Positions 1 through 8,855 of a stretch of DNA of 64,000 nucleotides are shown here, in pieces. The position numbers and the translations under genes were made by a program. The stretch is from an uncultured Latescibacterota bacterium (GTDB taxonomy: Bacteria > Latescibacterota > UBA2968 > UBA8231). The notes below the pieces were generated by a model, which saw only the letters and a program-made list of their open reading frames with translations, made no database searches and was not told the DNA's origin. Numbering within the stretch: the first letter of the stretch is position 1; each line of letters begins with the position of its first letter. The stretch covers positions 5,588,049 through 5,652,048 of the forward strand of contig OY282352.1 in NCBI GenBank assembly GCA_958295495.1, given 5' to 3'.

Positions 1-1
1 T

Positions 2-121
2 CCCATTGCTCTGGCAGAAGCCGCTGATCAAGGTCGATTGGAGCGCGGAGACTTGGTGCTGATGACCGGCGTCGGCGGCGGCCTCACTTGGGGCAGCGTC
101 CTGTTCCGCTGGGGGGGCTGA
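2..121 (+). CDS. fabH: beta-ketoacyl-ACP synthase III, C-terminal end (partial)
   Basis: The window opens inside a gene; the last 39 codons are readable and end at the TGA at 119-121. The tail contains the GVGGGLTWGSVLFRW signature that closes FabH proteins, the enzymes that condense acetyl-CoA (or another primer) with malonyl-ACP to start fatty-acid synthesis in the cytoplasm. Only one base separates the stop from the fabD start, and the order fabH-fabD-fabG-acpP-fabF is the classic operon, which supports the call. The catalytic Cys-His-Asn residues lie outside the window. Confidence 0.9.
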   Translation, partial: PIALAEAADQGRLERGDLVLMTGVGGGLTWGSVLFRWGG

Positions 122-122
122 G

Positions 123-1046
123 ATGGGCGGACGCGCCTTTTTGTTTCCCGGGCAGGCGTCGCAGGCGGTGGGCATGGCCCGCGACCTCTACGAGCGGCAC
201 GAGTCGGTGCGGGCGCGCTTTGCCGAGGCCGACGAGGTGCTGGGTTTTGCGCTCAGTGCGCTGTGCTTTGAGGGGCCGGAGAAGCGGCTTGTGCAGACCG
301 AGGTGGCGCAACCGGCCGTCTTTGTTCACAGCGTCGCGGCCAGTGAGTTGCTCGCCGCGGCCGGACTGCAGCCGACTGTGGTGGCCGGGCACAGCCTCGG
401 GGAGTATTCGGCATTGGTGGCGGCCGGGGCCTTGTCCTTTGAGGCGGCCTTGGCAGTAGTCGGGGAGCGCGGCCGGTTGATGCAGGCGGCCGGCCAAGAG
501 CAGCCCGGGGCCATGGGGGCCGTGATCGGCCTAGCGGACGACGCGATAGAGGACTTGTGCCGGCAGGCAGCAGATGCAGGGGTCGTGGTGCCGGCAAATT
601 TCAACGCCCCAGGTCAAGTCGTGGTATCGGGCGAGCGGGCCGCGGTGGAGCGGTTGGGCGCACTGGCCGCGCAGGCCGGTGCCAAGCGCTTTGTCGAATT
701 GCCCGTCAGCGGGGCTTTTCACTCGCCGCTGATGGCCCCCGCGGCCCGCAAGATGGAGGTGCTGTTGCGAGCCGTGGCCATTGCCCGGCCACAGGTGCCG
801 GTCTTGATCAATGCCGCGGCCACGACCGACCCCAACCAGTTGCGGGCGCACCTGATCCAGCAAATCACTAGTCCAGTGCGCTGGGCCGCGATGGTGCGCC
901 AGCTAGCCGCCATGGGGATCGAATCGGCCTTGGAGGTGGGGCCGGGGACAGTGCTCAAAGGATTGGTGCGGCGCATCGTGCGCTCCATTGCGGTGGAGAG
1001 CGCGGGTACTGCGGTGGAAATCGCCGCGCTAAAGGAAGAACTATGA
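123..1046 (+). CDS. fabD: malonyl-CoA:ACP transacylase FabD
   Basis: A 307-residue protein of normal family length. It transfers malonyl from CoA to acyl carrier protein, supplying the extender unit of type II fatty-acid synthesis. Visible motifs are the N-terminal FLFPGQASQ loop, the nucleophile elbow GHSLGEYSAL with Ser91, and the GAFHSPLM segment near residue 200 that holds the catalytic His. The ATG follows the fabH stop by one base and the gene ends inside fabG with an ATGA overlap, so it is translationally coupled on both sides. Confidence 0.96.
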   Translation: MGGRAFLFPGQASQAVGMARDLYERHESVRARFAEADEVLGFALSALCFEGPEKRLVQTEVAQPAVFVHSVAASELLAAAGLQPTVVAGHSLGEYSALVAAGALSFEAALAVVGERGRLMQAAGQEQPGAMGAVIGLADDAIEDLCRQAADAGVVVPANFNAPGQVVVSGERAAVERLGALAAQAGAKRFVELPVSGAFHSPLMAPAARKMEVLLRAVAIARPQVPVLINAAATTDPNQLRAHLIQQITSPVRWAAMVRQLAAMGIESALEVGPGTVLKGLVRRIVRSIAVESAGTAVEIAALKEEL

Positions 1047-1789
1047 TGGATTTGGCAGGAAAAGTCGCGCTCGTGACGGGTGGGTCGCGGGGCATTGGCC
1101 GGGCCATTGCCCTGCGCTTGGCCGCAGAGGGAGCGGACTTGGCCATCTGCGCCCGCAATGTTGCGGCGGCTGGCGACGTGGCCGCGGCCATTGAGGCCTT
1201 GGGCCGCCGCTGCCTCGTGCATCAGGCCGATGTCGCCGACGCCGAGCAGGCGGCCGAGCTGGTAGCGACGACTATCGCGGAGTTGGGTCGGCTAAATGTG
1301 CTAGTCAACAACGCCGGCGTCACCCGCGACAATTTGCTAATGCGGATGAAGGAGGAGGATTGGGACGAGGTCTTGGCGATCAACCTCAAGGGAGCTTTCA
1401 ACTGCGTCCGGGCGGCGGTGCGTCCCATGCTCAAGGCCCGCGGCGGACGGATCGTCAACATCACTTCGGTCGTGGGATTGCTGGGCAATGCCGGCCAAGC
1501 CAACTACGCCGCGTCCAAGGCCGGGTTGATCGGCCTGACCAAGAGCTTGGCGCGCGAGTTGGCCTCGCGCGGGATCACCGCCAATGCCGTGGCCCCGGGG
1601 CTAGTGCCGGAAACGGGCATGACGGACGGGTTGACCCAACAGCAGCAGGAGCAGATGATTGCCACTGTGCCGTTGGGCCGAGCGGGGACGCCGGAAGACG
1701 TGGCGCACGCCGTGGCGTTTCTAGCGTCGGATCAAGCCGCCTATATCACCGGTCAGGTCTTGGCTGTAGATGGCGGCATGGCCATGTAA
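1043..1789 (+). CDS. fabG: 3-oxoacyl-ACP reductase FabG
   Basis: A 248-residue short-chain dehydrogenase that reduces 3-oxoacyl-ACP with NADPH in each elongation cycle. The glycine-rich cofactor loop TGGSRGIGRA lies at residues 12-21, the NNAG motif near residue 90, and the catalytic Tyr155-x3-Lys159 in NYAASKAG. Two ATG codons lie in tandem at 1043 and 1046; the first is used here because it gives the usual 4-base overlap with fabD. The C-terminal ITGQVLAVDGGMAM is typical of FabG rather than of other short-chain dehydrogenases. Confidence 0.95.
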   Translation: MMDLAGKVALVTGGSRGIGRAIALRLAAEGADLAICARNVAAAGDVAAAIEALGRRCLVHQADVADAEQAAELVATTIAELGRLNVLVNNAGVTRDNLLMRMKEEDWDEVLAINLKGAFNCVRAAVRPMLKARGGRIVNITSVVGLLGNAGQANYAASKAGLIGLTKSLARELASRGITANAVAPGLVPETGMTDGLTQQQQEQMIATVPLGRAGTPEDVAHAVAFLASDQAAYITGQVLAVDGGMAM

Positions 1790-1800
1790 AAAATTTGCCC

Positions 1801-1818
1801 ATCGCCTATATCGCCTAT
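1801..1818. repeat. 9-bp tandem repeat in the fabG-acpP gap
   Basis: The 109-base gap between fabG and acpP carries ATCGCCTAT twice in direct tandem, followed by an AT-rich stretch. No clear terminator hairpin is visible. It may only be spacer sequence; acpP is often expressed at a much higher level than its neighbours, so an internal promoter in this gap would not be surprising, but I see no convincing -35/-10 pair. Confidence 0.4.
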
Positions 1819-1898
1819 ATTTAGACCCTAATTTTAAGGCCGCAGGCTATTCGCCGCAGCGGTAAACTGTTCACTCCTAATCCCAAGAGGAACACAGC

Positions 1899-2138
1899 AT
1901 GGCTTCTATTGAAGAGCGCGTGAGAGAACTAGTCGTCGAACAGCTTGGCGTGAGCCAAGACCAAGTAAATCCCCAAGCATCTTTTATCGACGACTTGGGG
2001 GCCGATTCGCTCGATACCGTCGAGCTGGTCATGGCCTTTGAGGAGGAATTCGGGATCGACATCCCGGACGAGGACGCCGAGAAGATGGTGATCGTAGCCG
2101 ACGCGATTAAGTATCTAGAGGAGAATAGCAAGGCGTGA
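1899..2138 (+). CDS. acpP: acyl carrier protein
   Basis: A 79-residue acidic protein of standard length. The phosphopantetheine attachment site is GADSLDTVE with Ser37. It carries acyl intermediates as thioesters through all fatty-acid synthesis steps and also donates octanoyl groups for lipoate formation, which is interesting given the ligase gene about 2 kb downstream. An AAGAGGA ribosome-binding site precedes the ATG. The end overlaps fabF by four bases. Confidence 0.97.
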   Translation: MASIEERVRELVVEQLGVSQDQVNPQASFIDDLGADSLDTVELVMAFEEEFGIDIPDEDAEKMVIVADAIKYLEENSKA

Positions 2139-3394
2139 GTGGAACTCCAGTGCAGAGGCGCAGAGCCGTCGTCACGGGCTTGGGGGTCTTAGCGCCCAAT
2201 GGCAACGACCTGCCGACGTTCTGGGACGCGCTCCTAGCTGGCCGCTCTGGGGTCGGGCCGATCACCAAGTTCGACGCTTCCCAACACCGGACTGCGATCG
2301 CGGCCGAGGTCAAGGATTTCGACCCGGAGGCGGTTATGGACCGCAAGGATGTGCGCCGCAACGACGCCTTCACGCACTACGCGGTCTGCGTGGCCAAGGA
2401 GGCGGCCGAGCGCGCCCGGCTCGACATGGAAGCGGTTGACCCCGAGCGCGTGGGGGTCATCTGGGGCTCGGGCATCGGCGGGATTCAGACCCACGAAGAC
2501 CAGCACACCATCCTGTTGGAGAAAGGCCCCAGGCGCATCAGTCCGTTCTACGTGCCCATGATGATTTCCGACATGGCCCCGGGCGTCATCTCCATGGAGT
2601 TGGGGGCCAAAGGTCCTAACTACGCCACGGTGTCGGCCTGTTCGTCGGCTGCCCACGCCCTCGGCGAGTCGGCGCGCAAAATTCAATACGGGGAAGCCGA
2701 CGTGATGGTGACCGGCGGTTCGGAAGCGGCCGTCACGCCCATTTCCATGGCCGGCTTTTCCTCGGCCAAGGCCCTATCGACGCGCAACCACGAGCCCGAG
2801 CGGGCCAGCCGGCCCTTTGACGCCGAGCGCGATGGCTTTGTACTCGGCGAAGGGGCCGGCGCCGTCATCTTGGAGGAATTGGAGCACGCCCAAAGGCGCG
2901 GGGCCGAAATCTACGGAGAATTTCTCGGGTTGGGTTTTACCGCCGACGCCTACCACCAGACGGCGATGGCGCCAGAGGCAGAAGGGGGTGCGCGGGCCAT
3001 AGGCATTGCGTTGCGCGACGGGGGCTTGGAACCGGGCGATATTGGGTACGTCAATGCCCACGGCACCTCGACGCCCATGGGCGACCAGCAGGAGACCGCG
3101 GCACTCAAGGCGGTCTTCGCCGGCCACACCGACAGCATGGCCGTAAGTTCGACCAAGTCGATGACCGGGCATCTGTTGGGCGCAGCCGGAGCCATTGAGA
3201 GCATCGCCTGTATCATGGTGCTCAAAAGCGGGGTCCTGCCGCCGACGATCAATTACGAAAACCCCGACCCCGACTGCGACCTCGACTACGTGCCCAACGA
3301 GGCTCGCCGCATGCAGGCAGACTACGTCCTCAACAATTCTTTTGGCTTTGGCGGCCATAACGTGGCGCTGGTGTTTGGTCGTTTCACCGGCTGA
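2135..3394 (+). CDS. fabF: beta-ketoacyl-ACP synthase II
   Basis: A 419-residue condensing enzyme that elongates acyl-ACP with malonyl-ACP. The catalytic triad is visible: Cys169 in VSACSSAAHA, His309 in NAHGTSTPMGD and His346 in TGHLLGAAGAIES. The start is a GTG that overlaps the acpP stop (GTGA), consistent with translational coupling. Length and the C-terminal NNSFGFGGHN motif match FabF rather than FabB or FabH. Confidence 0.96.
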   Translation: MSGTPVQRRRAVVTGLGVLAPNGNDLPTFWDALLAGRSGVGPITKFDASQHRTAIAAEVKDFDPEAVMDRKDVRRNDAFTHYAVCVAKEAAERARLDMEAVDPERVGVIWGSGIGGIQTHEDQHTILLEKGPRRISPFYVPMMISDMAPGVISMELGAKGPNYATVSACSSAAHALGESARKIQYGEADVMVTGGSEAAVTPISMAGFSSAKALSTRNHEPERASRPFDAERDGFVLGEGAGAVILEELEHAQRRGAEIYGEFLGLGFTADAYHQTAMAPEAEGGARAIGIALRDGGLEPGDIGYVNAHGTSTPMGDQQETAALKAVFAGHTDSMAVSSTKSMTGHLLGAAGAIESIACIMVLKSGVLPPTINYENPDPDCDLDYVPNEARRMQADYVLNNSFGFGGHNVALVFGRFTG

Positions 3395-3459
3395 CGCACT
3401 TCCCCAGCCCTTCCTCAGCACTCTCCGTGCAAACGAGGTTTTCAACGGGTATTAGGCAG

Positions 3460-4215
3460 ATGAGCTGGATTTCAACCCTTTGGAATCGCCGCAAGCCAAT
3501 GGGCGACCCAGAGAAGCAGGCCTTGGGTTCGTGGCGCGTCCTCGAAAATCGGTTGGGCTACTACTTCAAGGACAAGAATTTGTTGGTCAAGGCCCTCAAG
3601 CATCGATCCTATGTGTACGCTGAAGAGGGCAGCGACCGCATTGAGTCGAACGAGCGGCTCGAATTTCTCGGCGACGCCGTGCTGGAGCTGTTGGTCACCG
3701 AATACCTCTTCCGCCGCTTTGAAAACAAGGGCGAGGGTGAGTTGACTCAAATGAAGTCCCAGCTAGTGAGCCGCAAGGCACTGGCGCGCCAAGCGGACCG
3801 CCTTGGGATGGGGGCCTTTGTATTGCTGAGTGAGGACGAGCGCGAGGCCAACGGCGGGCAGCGGCCGTCGATCCTCTGCGACACCTTGGAGTCGCTGATT
3901 GGGGCGATCTATCTCGACGGTGGTTTGGAGGCTGCCCGCTCCATTGTTCGGCGTGCGGTGCTCGCGGATTTTTGCCAAATAATCCAACAGGACGCCAACT
4001 GCAACTTCAAGAGCAAGTTGCTCGAGTACTCGCAGAGCATGGGCAATGGCTACCCCCGCTACTTGGTTCACGCAGAGGAAGGGCCTGACCACGACAAGCT
4101 CTTCAGCGTCGAAGTGTGCATCACTGGCCAGCGCATGGGTTGGGGCCAAGGGCGGACCAAGAAGGAGGCGCAACAGATGGCGGCCAAGGACGCCCTCGAG
4201 AGTTTGGGCGCGTGA
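3460..4215 (+). CDS. rnc: ribonuclease III
   Basis: A double-strand-specific endoribonuclease of about 251 residues that processes rRNA precursors and structured mRNAs. The signature NERLEFLGDAV lies at residues 64-74 with the metal-binding Glu68 and Asp72; the second acidic pair is in DTLESLIGAIYLDGG. The C-terminal 70 residues form a double-stranded-RNA-binding domain ending in KKEAQQMAAKDALESL. The frame could start earlier at a GTG at 3427 or later at an ATG at 3499; the ATG at 3460 is chosen because it keeps the conserved N-terminal helix, but no strong Shine-Dalgarno decides it. fabF-rnc adjacency is common in bacteria. Confidence 0.94.
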   Translation: MSWISTLWNRRKPMGDPEKQALGSWRVLENRLGYYFKDKNLLVKALKHRSYVYAEEGSDRIESNERLEFLGDAVLELLVTEYLFRRFENKGEGELTQMKSQLVSRKALARQADRLGMGAFVLLSEDEREANGGQRPSILCDTLESLIGAIYLDGGLEAARSIVRRAVLADFCQIIQQDANCNFKSKLLEYSQSMGNGYPRYLVHAEEGPDHDKLFSVEVCITGQRMGWGQGRTKKEAQQMAAKDALESLGA

Positions 4216-4991
4216 TGGGCCTTGCTTGGCGCGTCGTCGATACGGGTGCGAACTGTGGCGCGTACAACATGGGCGTCGATCAGGCCCTCGCCGCGGCGGC
4301 CCAAGGTCCGGTGCTGCGGTTCTACGGCTGGGATCCGCCGGCGGTCTCCTGCGGCTGGAACCAGCAGCCCGAGCGCGAGGCCAATGTAGAAGCCTGCCGC
4401 GTGCTGGGCATTGACGTGGTGCGCCGGCCCACAGGCGGGCGGGCGGTGCTGCACTGGGAGGAATTGACCTATAGCGTCGCCTGCGGTGCGGAGGCATTGG
4501 TCGCGGGTGGTGGGATAGAGGCCACACACCGCAAGATCGGCGCGTGCTTGGCCGAGGGGTTGCGGCTTTTCGGGGCCCCCGTCGAGTTGGAAAGGGCCGG
4601 CCGTTGCGTTGGGGTCTCGCGGTCGGGTCCTTGTTTTGGTAGCACGGCGCGCTGGGAGCTCAAGTGCCAGCAGCGCAAACTGGTCGGCAGCGCGCAGCGG
4701 CGCTACGGACGCCGCTTGCTACAACACGGGTCGATCTTGCTCGGCCGGGCGCACGAGCGCCTGCCGCACCTCATGCGGATTGACGAGGGCGCACGGCAAA
4801 AATGGACCCGGCAGGTGCGAGCGCACAGCACGGATTTGCAGTCCTGCATGGGGCGGCCAATCGACCGGGCCGCGCTGGTTGATTGTTTGGTCGAGGGCTT
4901 TAGGCGCCAGCTCGGCGCAACAATGCGCTGGGGTGCGCTGGCCGCCGACGAGGTGCGCCGGGCTGCGACTTGGGAAAGGGACAGCGCATGA
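4215..4991 (+). CDS. lipoate/octanoate protein ligase family enzyme
   Basis: A 258-residue member of the biotin/lipoate A/B ligase family, which attaches lipoate or octanoate to lysines of the E2 and GcvH proteins. The hallmark RRPTGGRAVLHWEE sits near residue 75, after the GWDPPAVSCGWNQ segment. The ATG shares one base with the rnc stop. The protein is shorter than two-domain LplA and close to LipM-type octanoyltransferases; a family Cys that would settle LipM versus LplA cannot be assigned with certainty by eye. It ends in an ATGA overlap with the following ABC gene. Confidence 0.82.
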   Translation: MGLAWRVVDTGANCGAYNMGVDQALAAAAQGPVLRFYGWDPPAVSCGWNQQPEREANVEACRVLGIDVVRRPTGGRAVLHWEELTYSVACGAEALVAGGGIEATHRKIGACLAEGLRLFGAPVELERAGRCVGVSRSGPCFGSTARWELKCQQRKLVGSAQRRYGRRLLQHGSILLGRAHERLPHLMRIDEGARQKWTRQVRAHSTDLQSCMGRPIDRAALVDCLVEGFRRQLGATMRWGALAADEVRRAATWERDSA

Positions 4992-5968
4992 TCGCGCAGG
5001 ATTCCGTGCTAGAGGTCCGCGATTTGCGGACTTATTTCCACACCGAAGAGGGCGTCGCCCGCGCCGTCGATGGGGTGTCGTTTGCGGTGGGGCGGGGCCA
5101 GACGCTGGGACTGGTCGGCGAAAGCGGCTGCGGCAAGAGCGTCAGTGCCTTCTCGATTATGCGCTTGGTGCCCGATCCACCAGGCCGCATTGAGGCCGGG
5201 CAGATCCTGCTCAGAGGGCGCGACTTGCTCGCGCTGGACGAGGAGGAGATGCGCCGAGTGCGCGGCGACGACATCGCGATGATTTTCCAAGAGCCGATGA
5301 CCAGCCTCAACCCGGTACTGACTTGCGGGTTCCAGATCGCCGAGGCCGTGGTCTTGCACCAGCAGGTCCCCATGCAGGAAGCGCGCGCCCGGGCGGTCGA
5401 GATGCTGCAGCTGGTGGGGATTCCAGCGCCCGAACAGCGGATTGACGAATATCCCCACCAGCTATCGGGTGGGATGCGCCAGCGGGTGATGATCGCCATG
5501 GCGCTGTCGTGCAACCCAGACGTGTTGCTTGCCGACGAGCCGACTACGGCCCTCGACGTGACGATCCAGGCGCAGATCCTCGAGCTGTTGGAGTCGCTGC
5601 AACAATCCCTGCAAATGGCGATTGTGATGATCACCCACGACCTCGGGGTGATCGCCGAGACCGCCGACCAAGTGGCGGTCATGTACGCCGGCCAAATCGT
5701 CGAATACGCGGAAACGCAGTTGCTTTTCACCCGCCCGCGACATCCTTATACGCGCGGTTTGCTGCGCTCGATTCCGCGGCTGGACGACGAACAGGAGCGA
5801 TTGGACATCATTCCGGGCGTGGTGCCCGATGCCCGCGCTTTCCCGCCGGGGTGTCGCTTTGCTCCGCGTTGCCCACTGGCCGACGCCCACTGTCGGGCTG
5901 AAGTGCCGCCGCTAGAGGAGGTTGAGGCCGGGCACTGGACGAGTTGTTGGAAGGCAGGGGACGCATGA
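4988..5968 (+). CDS. oligopeptide/dipeptide ABC transporter ATPase (OppD/DppD type)
   Basis: A 326-residue cytoplasmic ATPase. Walker A GESGCGKS, the Q-loop FQEPMTSLNP, signature LSGGMRQRV, Walker B LLADEPTTALD and the H-loop THD are all present, followed by the C-terminal oligopeptide-transporter extension with four conserved cysteines (CRFAPRCPLADAHC region). The ATG at 4988 overlaps the ligase stop. Its partner ATPase follows, but no permease or solute-binding gene is adjacent, so the membrane part must be encoded elsewhere. Confidence 0.93.
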   Translation: MIAQDSVLEVRDLRTYFHTEEGVARAVDGVSFAVGRGQTLGLVGESGCGKSVSAFSIMRLVPDPPGRIEAGQILLRGRDLLALDEEEMRRVRGDDIAMIFQEPMTSLNPVLTCGFQIAEAVVLHQQVPMQEARARAVEMLQLVGIPAPEQRIDEYPHQLSGGMRQRVMIAMALSCNPDVLLADEPTTALDVTIQAQILELLESLQQSLQMAIVMITHDLGVIAETADQVAVMYAGQIVEYAETQLLFTRPRHPYTRGLLRSIPRLDDEQERLDIIPGVVPDARAFPPGCRFAPRCPLADAHCRAEVPPLEEVEAGHWTSCWKAGDA

Positions 5969-6993
5969 GCCAAGTCGCGCCTTTGGTCGAGGTCAAGGGA
6001 CTCAAAAAACACTTCCCCGTGCGCCGGGGGTTTTGGGGCCGGGTGCAGGCTCACGTCAAGGCCGTCGATGGGGTCGATCTGGCGATTGGGCGCGGCGAAA
6101 CCTTGGGCGTAGTCGGCGAGAGCGGTTGCGGCAAGACCACGCTGGGAAGGCTCATGCTGCGGCTAGTCGAGGCCACGGCCGGGCAGGTGTTCTTTGCTGG
6201 GGTTGACCTGTTGGGGTTGGGCAAAGAGGCCATGCGGCGGCAGCGGCGGGATATGCAAATCATCTTTCAAGACCCTTATGCGTCGCTCAACCCGCGGATG
6301 ACGGTGGGCGGCATCATCGGCGAGGCCCTGAAGGTCCACGGGTGTGCCGAGCGCGCCGAGTTGGCCGAGCGGGTAGGGGAATTGCTGGAGATGGTGGGGT
6401 TGCCGGCGGATTGCGCACGGCGCTATCCGCACGAGTTTTCCGGCGGCCAGCGCCAGCGCATTGGCATTGCCCGCGCCCTTGCGGTGCGGCCGCAGTTTAT
6501 CGTCGCCGACGAGCCAGTGTCCGCGCTGGATGTTTCGGTACAGGCCCAGATTATCAACTTGCTGCAAGACCTACAGCGCGACTTGGGCCTAACTTATATG
6601 TTTATCGCCCACGACTTGAGCGTGGTGCGCCACATTTCAGATCGGGTGGCCGTGATGTACTTGGGTCGCGTAGTTGAAGTGGCGGCTCGCGATCAGCTCT
6701 ACCGCCAGCCGTCCCATCCCTACACGCGCGCGCTGCTGGCGGCCGTGCCCGCGCCCGACCCGCAGACTAAGCGGCAGCGCGTCCTTTTGGAGGGCGACGC
6801 GCCCAATCCGGCGGCTGTGCCCGCGGGATGCCCCTTTCACCCGCGCTGCCCGGAGCGCGAAGCGATCTGCACCCGCGTCGTGCCGCGCCTCGTCGATCTG
6901 GGTGGCGGCCATTGCACGGCCTGTCTGCTGCGCTATCCCGCGGAGCTGAAAAACCGGCTAGCTGCTGAAACCAACGAAAAAAACGCAAGATAG
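5965..6993 (+). CDS. oligopeptide/dipeptide ABC transporter ATPase (OppF/DppF type)
   Basis: A 342-residue second ATPase forming a heterodimer with the preceding protein. Walker A GESGCGKTT, signature FSGGQRQRIGIARAL, Walker B IVADEPVSALDVS and the C-terminal Cys-rich segment (CPFHPRCPEREAIC) are visible. The ATG overlaps the upstream gene by four bases. The FPVRRGFWGR insertion after the first strand is typical of OppF. A solute-binding lipoprotein of the matching family is encoded at 53837, far away, and may or may not be its partner. Confidence 0.93.
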   Translation: MSQVAPLVEVKGLKKHFPVRRGFWGRVQAHVKAVDGVDLAIGRGETLGVVGESGCGKTTLGRLMLRLVEATAGQVFFAGVDLLGLGKEAMRRQRRDMQIIFQDPYASLNPRMTVGGIIGEALKVHGCAERAELAERVGELLEMVGLPADCARRYPHEFSGGQRQRIGIARALAVRPQFIVADEPVSALDVSVQAQIINLLQDLQRDLGLTYMFIAHDLSVVRHISDRVAVMYLGRVVEVAARDQLYRQPSHPYTRALLAAVPAPDPQTKRQRVLLEGDAPNPAAVPAGCPFHPRCPEREAICTRVVPRLVDLGGGHCTACLLRYPAELKNRLAAETNEKNAR

Positions 6994-7010
6994 CAGGAGA
7001 ACGATAGCTT

Positions 7011-8831
7011 ATGATGACTTTGTTGCGCCAAAAGACGGTGCTCGTCCTGTGGTTTGTGATATTCGCCTTCATCGGCTTGATCGTCGTCGAATGGGGAGCC
7101 GACTACTCAGGCGCAGGTGCCAACGACGCCGGCGATGCAGTCGGCGTGGTCAATGGCGAGACCATTTCGCTCCAGGAGTTTCAAGATGCGCTGCGGCGGC
7201 TAGCGCGCCAGGTGCCGCAGGAGCAGCACGCCGATCAGGCCCTGTTCGTGCGCCAGGTGTGGGACTACTATGTCCGCGAGATCATCCTGACCCAAGAGTA
7301 CGAGCGCTTGGGCTTTGAGGTGACCGACGGGGAAATTGCCTCTTACACGCGGAACCAGCCCCCGCAGGCCGTGCGCGAATTCGAGGTCTTTCAAACCGAC
7401 GGCGCGTTCGACATGGACAAGTACGCCCAGTTCATCGGCAATCCAGCCAATCTCAGCGACCCCAACAACCAAGCCCTAGTCCTGTGGATCGAGAGCACGA
7501 TCGAGCGGCAATTGCTCGATTACAGGCTACGGAGAATGCTGCGGGGCACCGCGCAGGTGAGTCCCAATGAGGCGCGCCAGCACTTTGCCGAGGCCAACGA
7601 AAAGGTGCGCGTCGAATGCGCATTTGCCCCCAGCGACGCCCCGGATGACGAGATCGAGGTCGCAGCCGAAGACGTGGCCGCCTACTACCAAGAAAACGCA
7701 GCCGACTACGAGCACCCCGACCAAGTAAAGCTGGAGTACGCGTACTTTCCCAAGGTGCCTAGCGCGGCGGATTCGCTGGAGATCAAAGAGGAGATCAGCC
7801 GCCTGCGCCAAGAGATTGAGGCCGGTAAGGATTTCGCCGAGTTGGCTGGGGTGGTCTCGGACGACGAAGGCTCCGCTGCCCAAGGCGGCGACCTTGGTTT
7901 TTTTGCTCGCGGCCAGATGGTTGCCCCCTTTGAGGAAGCGGCCTTCGCCTTGGCACCCGGCGAACTCTCCGAGCCAGTGCAGACGCGCTATGGCTGGCAT
8001 CTGATCAAGGTGGAAGAACGCTTGGAGGAAAGCGGCGGGGAGAAGGTACACGCCCGCCACATCCTGCTCAGACACCAGCCCTCGCGCACGACCGAGGATA
8101 GCCTGCGCCGCCGCGCCGAGGAGTTCCAAGAGCAGGCCGCGGCCGAGGGGTTTGCGGCCGCCCGCGCGGCCTCCGGCACCGAAGCGACGGCCACGAATTT
8201 CCTGCGCCAGAGCCAAGCCGTGCCGGGCATCAGCGCGAACACGACTTGGCTCGTCAACTGGTTTTTTGAACAGGAGCTTGGGGCTGTCAGCCAAGTTATC
8301 GAGGACGACTTGGGGCTGTGGGTGGCGCAGCTAGTGGCCAAACGCCCTGCGGGCACAGTGCCCTTGGACGAGCTAAAGGACCAACTTGAGCCGTTGGTGC
8401 GTGCCCACAAAAAGGCCGCCCGCGCCGCGGCCCGGCTGGAGGCCGTGCGGCGGGAAGTAGAAGCCGGGGCCACGTTGGCGCAGGCCGCTCAAAACGCCGG
8501 GCTGGAACTGCACACCCCCGAGGCTTTTGCGCGCACCGAATCGGTGGCAGGCCTGGGCCGCGGCAACGCGGTGATCGGCGCGGCCTTTCGCTTGGAAGAG
8601 GGCCAGCTCAGCGAAGTGATCGAGGTCGCCGAAGGCGGCAAGCGAGGGGCTTACCTGCTGAGGCTGCTGGATAAAACGCCGGTAGCCGAGGAGCAATTCG
8701 CCGCGCAGCGCGAGCAGGTCGTCGCTCAGCTCCAAGCCCAGCACGCTCAGGAGGCCGTGCAGAATTGGTTCGCGCACCTGTACGAGACGGCCGAGATCGA
8801 GGACAACAGACATCGCTTTTTCACGTTTTAA
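7011..8831 (+). CDS. PpiD/SurA-like membrane-anchored peptidyl-prolyl isomerase
   Basis: A 606-residue envelope chaperone. One transmembrane helix lies at residues 8-27 (VLVLWFVIFAFIGLIVVEW), followed by a SurA_N/PpiD-type domain beginning with VGVVNGETISLQEF. A parvulin domain spans roughly residues 238-345, with GGDLGFFARGQMVAPFEEAAF and YGWHLIKVEE; a second HARHILL-like segment follows and seems to begin a degenerate second parvulin unit. Such proteins help outer-membrane and secreted proteins fold as they leave the Sec translocon. A GGAGAACG site lies upstream of the tandem ATG codons. Confidence 0.88.
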   Translation: MMTLLRQKTVLVLWFVIFAFIGLIVVEWGADYSGAGANDAGDAVGVVNGETISLQEFQDALRRLARQVPQEQHADQALFVRQVWDYYVREIILTQEYERLGFEVTDGEIASYTRNQPPQAVREFEVFQTDGAFDMDKYAQFIGNPANLSDPNNQALVLWIESTIERQLLDYRLRRMLRGTAQVSPNEARQHFAEANEKVRVECAFAPSDAPDDEIEVAAEDVAAYYQENAADYEHPDQVKLEYAYFPKVPSAADSLEIKEEISRLRQEIEAGKDFAELAGVVSDDEGSAAQGGDLGFFARGQMVAPFEEAAFALAPGELSEPVQTRYGWHLIKVEERLEESGGEKVHARHILLRHQPSRTTEDSLRRRAEEFQEQAAAEGFAAARAASGTEATATNFLRQSQAVPGISANTTWLVNWFFEQELGAVSQVIEDDLGLWVAQLVAKRPAGTVPLDELKDQLEPLVRAHKKAARAAARLEAVRREVEAGATLAQAAQNAGLELHTPEAFARTESVAGLGRGNAVIGAAFRLEEGQLSEVIEVAEGGKRGAYLLRLLDKTPVAEEQFAAQREQVVAQLQAQHAQEAVQNWFAHLYETAEIEDNRHRFFTF

Positions 8832-8855
8832 GTTCTTATAGATTGGAGAGGAACC